Below, in pieces: positions 5,831-7,069 of a stretch of DNA of 7,069 bases. The translations under genes were made by a program, and so were the position numbers. The notes beneath the pieces were generated by a model. It searched no databases. It was given only the letters and a program-made list of their open reading frames with translations, and was not told the origin of the DNA. Each line of letters begins with the position of its first letter. Within the stretch, counting starts at the first letter, position 1. This DNA is from an uncultured Clostridia bacterium (GTDB lineage: Bacteria; Bacillota; Clostridia; Oscillospirales; Ruminococcaceae), in NCBI GenBank assembly GCA_938014855.1, contig CALLQM010000430.1, forward strand, positions 1-7,069, in the 5' to 3' direction.

Positions 5831-6673
5831 TTACTTTTTTTTCTTGCGCGATCTTTTGCTGGCTTTTGCATCGGAAGCGTCATTTCTAAGTTTTCCAGGG
5901 AGCAGCTGCGTCAGTTTCTCTTCAATAAATTTCGGGTTATCGCCAGCTTGTATAGCTTGAACACCCTCACTGACAATCATTTTACATAAATACTCTTCGT
6001 CATGACGTACTTTCAGCTTGTTAGAAATCGGAGCAAATACCAAGTTTGACAGCAGGCTTCCGTAAAACGTTGTAACCAATGCAACCGACATTGCCGGCGC
6101 AATCGCATCTGCATCTGTTAGATTTTGCAAAAGATTGATTAGACCGATCAAGGTACCAATCATACCAAAGGCCGGCGCATACGCGGAACCTCTTGCATAA
6201 AAAGCTCTGTCCTGCGCATGCCGCTCCTCCATATAATCAAGCTCTGTCTCAAGCAGCGTTTTGACTTTTTCTGCTTCCACCGAGTCGATGACAAGCATCA
6301 AACTATTTTTTAAAAATGCATCCTGTGTATCACTCAGCTTATCTTCCAAAGCCAGCAAACCATTGATCCTTGCTTCTTTGGCAAATTCTACAATTTGAGA
6401 GATATACTCCTGCGGATTGTAATGCGTAGGAAACACAATGATTTTTAAATGTTTCATTATTTTTTTAAAATATTTAATTGGATACGAAACCATTAATGCT
6501 GCAAATGTTCCGCCTATTACGATAATCATACTTGGAACATTGATAAAATTATTTAGACTAATCCAATTTAGTCCAAATTCGATTCCTTTTTCAGCATCCG
6601 GCATTTGAACCACAATACTCATAACTACCAGAGCTGCCCCTGACAGCCATCCTAAAACTGACATAAGGTCCAT
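5831..6673 (-). CDS. motA: Stator protein MotA
   Basis: MotA forms the ring of the stator that couples ion flow to torque on FliG. The 280 residues show four transmembrane helices: about 4-22, 44-64 (NVPSMIIVIGGTFAALMVSY), 165-184 (APAFGMIGTLIGLINLL) and 190-215 (AIAPAMSVALVTTFYGSLLS). A large charged cytoplasmic loop (about 66-160) separates helices 2 and 3. P167, at the start of the third helix, is at the family's conserved proline position. The C-terminus is strongly basic (KASKRSRKKKK), encoded partly by an A8 run next to the stop. ATG 6673 is preceded by GAGGGTGA at suitable distance; Met4 would be too far from it. The gene lies 35 bp after flbD and 18 bp before motB, so the stator pair is co-transcribed. 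Confidence 0.97.
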   Translation of the reverse strand: MDLMSVLGWLSGAALVVMSIVVQMPDAEKGIEFGLNWISLNNFINVPSMIIVIGGTFAALMVSYPIKYFKKIMKHLKIIVFPTHYNPQEYISQIVEFAKEARINGLLALEDKLSDTQDAFLKNSLMLVIDSVEAEKVKTLLETELDYMEERHAQDRAFYARGSAYAPAFGMIGTLIGLINLLQNLTDADAIAPAMSVALVTTFYGSLLSNLVFAPISNKLKVRHDEEYLCKMIVSEGVQAIQAGDNPKFIEEKLTQLLPGKLRNDASDAKASKRSRKKKK

Positions 6674-6694
6674 GCTTTTTTCACCCTCTGTTTT

Positions 6695-6708
6695 ACGGAC
6701 TCATCCGT
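6695..6708 (-). other. Small hairpin just after the flbD stop
   Basis: ACGGA and TCCGT form a perfect five-base stem around a four-base loop immediately after the flbD stop codon. In the transcribed direction it is followed by AAAACAGAGG, the motA ribosome-binding region, not a T-run, so it is not a terminator. It may have no function. Confidence 0.3.
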
Positions 6709-6918
6709 TTAATCATTATTATTAAAGTTCAGCAAATCGCGATAAATCTCACGCTTATACTCAATTGATTTTTCAATAACCTGCTGCATTGTTTCCTGCA
6801 CAATGTAAATGCGTCCATCCGTTAGGTGAATCGTCGTATCCGGATTGGCATAAATGGTTTCAATCAGCTCACAGTTTAAAACGAATTCCGCTCCATTTAA
6901 TTTGGATAATACAATCAT
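6709..6918 (-). CDS. flbD: FlbD/SwrD family flagellar protein
   Basis: This small protein belongs to the FlbD family encoded next to flgE and stator or fliL genes in many Gram-positive and spirochaete operons. The Bacillus member, SwrD, raises flagellar motor power for swarming; its biochemical activity is not established. The 69 residues show the family pattern: an N-terminal MIVLSKLNGAEFVLN, an ETIYANPDTTIHLTDGRIYIV beta-rich core, and a helical tail (ETMQQVIEKSIEYKREI). No signal peptide or membrane helix is seen, so it is probably cytoplasmic. An upstream in-frame ATG at 6930 would add four residues, but it overlaps the GGAGG at 6924-6928, and family members begin at MIxVxxLNG, so ATG 6918 is preferred. 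motA follows by 35 bp. Confidence 0.92.
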   Translation of the reverse strand: MIVLSKLNGAEFVLNCELIETIYANPDTTIHLTDGRIYIVQETMQQVIEKSIEYKREIYRDLLNFNNND

Positions 6919-6923
6919 AGCTG

Positions 6924-6928
6924 CCTCC
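6924..6928 (-). promoter_or_regulatory. Shine-Dalgarno sequence deciding the flbD start
   Basis: The minus strand reads GGAGG followed by five bases (CAGCT) and ATG at 6918. The upstream ATG at 6930 overlaps this site and has no Shine-Dalgarno sequence of comparable quality, so the 69-residue form is favoured. Confidence 0.8.
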
Positions 6929-6946
6929 ATTATACATCCTTATTTT

Positions 6947-6992
6947 CTGCCATAGGCAATCAGGAACCGCGGTTCCTGATTGCCTATGGCAG
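6947..6992. repeat. Perfect loopless 46-bp palindrome between flgE and flbD
   Basis: The two 23-base arms are exact reverse complements with no spacer and meet at CCGCGG (6967-6972). Pairing fails at the next outward bases (T6946 against C6993). As RNA it would fold into one very long hairpin on either strand. In the operon direction it is followed by AAAATAAGGATG and in the other by CGACTCTC, so there is no T-run and it is not a standard intrinsic terminator. It ends 28 bases upstream of the flbD start codon. It could be an RNA processing or stabilising element, a repeated palindromic element of the genome, a protein-binding site, or an assembly product. Confidence 0.95.
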
Positions 6993-7013
6993 CGACTCTC
7001 TCCAGTCGCCGCC
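6988..7013 (-). other. Second hairpin overlapping the palindrome edge
   Basis: GCGACT (6992-6997) pairs with AGTCGC (7004-7009) around a six-base loop. Beyond one A-C mismatch, three more pairs extend the stem (6988-6990 with 7011-7013). The bases 6988-6992 are also used by the large palindrome, so the two structures compete at their edge. No T-run follows in the transcribed direction. Confidence 0.5.
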
Positions 7014-7032
7014 CAGGAATGTTCGGACTCGA

Positions 7033-7069
7033 TTAACGCTTGAGCTCACTCAGGTCTTCCAGCATCGTA
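7033..7069 (-). CDS. flgE: Probable flagellar hook protein FlgE, last codons only
   Basis: The minus strand reads TMLEDLSELKR and then TAA at 7033-7035. Hook proteins (FlgE) end with a helix of the pattern MLxxLxxLKR, and flgE directly precedes flbD in Bacillus and Clostridia operons, so this is most likely the end of flgE. FlgE forms the extracellular hook joining rod and filament. Only 11 codons are visible, so the call depends on the C-terminal motif and gene order. The gap to flbD is 114 bp, wide for this operon, and contains the 46-bp palindrome. The surrounding 77 bases (6993-7069) are about 56% GC, higher than the neighbouring genes appear to be, so a join to other DNA cannot be excluded. 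Confidence 0.5.
   Translation of the reverse strand, partial: TMLEDLSELKR

Noticed and set aside
5579..5989. Plus-strand frame of 136 codons across the motA-motB junction
   Set aside because: Antisense to conserved stator genes, with a cysteine/histidine/phenylalanine-rich composition typical of shadow frames and no ribosome-binding site.
6695..6708. GGATGAG within the flbD-motA hairpin as a possible hammerhead ribozyme core
   Set aside because: The conserved CUGAUGA and GAAA core elements and the three-stem layout are absent.
6929..6959. TATAAT at 6929-6934 with a TTGCCT box at 6954-6959, as a possible promoter before flbD
   Set aside because: The spacer is 19 bases, the -35 box is weak and lies in the palindrome, and a transcript from it would start past the flbD Shine-Dalgarno site.
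6947..7013. Intrinsic terminator after flgE
   Set aside because: The stems are strong, but neither strand has a T-run after them, and flbD-motA-motB read on in the same direction.
1..7069. CRISPR array, tRNA, rRNA, riboswitch, insertion sequence or prophage genes
   Set aside because: Nothing resembling direct-repeat/spacer arrays, tRNA cloverleaf sequences, transposase motifs or phage genes was seen; the window is nearly all flagellar coding sequence.

Overview
The window is a stretch of a bacterial flagellar and chemotaxis operon. All of it except the extreme left end is read from the minus strand. In transcription order (right to left) it holds: the last codons of a probable flgE (hook), flbD, motA, motB (stator), fliM, fliY (switch and CheY-P phosphatase), cheY, fliO (fliZ-type), fliP, fliQ and the N-terminal half of fliR (export gate). 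Gene gaps run from a 14-bp overlap to about 50 bp. Most genes have a clear Shine-Dalgarno sequence, so this looks like one long polycistronic unit whose promoter lies outside the window.

The organism is most likely a Gram-positive Firmicute of the Clostridia type. The fliM-fliY-cheY-fliO-fliP-fliQ-fliR order matches the Bacillus/Clostridia fla/che operon. FliY is the CheC-FliN fusion typical of that group, and CheY closely resembles the 120-residue Bacillus form. Having flbD-motA-motB inside the operon is a clostridial trait. Species cannot be named from the sequence.

The genes form a functional set. MotA/MotB are the torque-generating stator, with FlbD as a small accessory protein. FliM and FliY form the C-ring that senses CheY-P, CheY is the signal, and FliY carries two CheC-type phosphatase motifs to remove it. 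FliO, FliP, FliQ and FliR build the export gate.

The operon core is conventional, and I see no wholly new system in it. Features worth a second look: (1) near position 55 the fliR sequence stops looking like FliR, and the first ~54 bases read on the plus strand as a fragment of an ABC-3 metal-transporter permease, so the left end looks like a chimeric join or a rearrangement; (2) a loopless, perfect 46-bp palindrome at 6947-6992 sits between flgE and flbD, next to a second hairpin and a GC-richer tail; (3) fliL is absent from its usual place between motB and fliM, while MotB has a ~100-residue disordered C-terminal tail and lacks the usual Asp of the peptidoglycan-binding GHTD motif; (4) FliY has a long Gln/Pro/Met-rich linker encoded by 9-bp and 18-bp tandem repeats. 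Genes fill almost the whole window. The largest gene-free stretch is the 114 bp between flgE and flbD, and no gap exceeds 300 bases.
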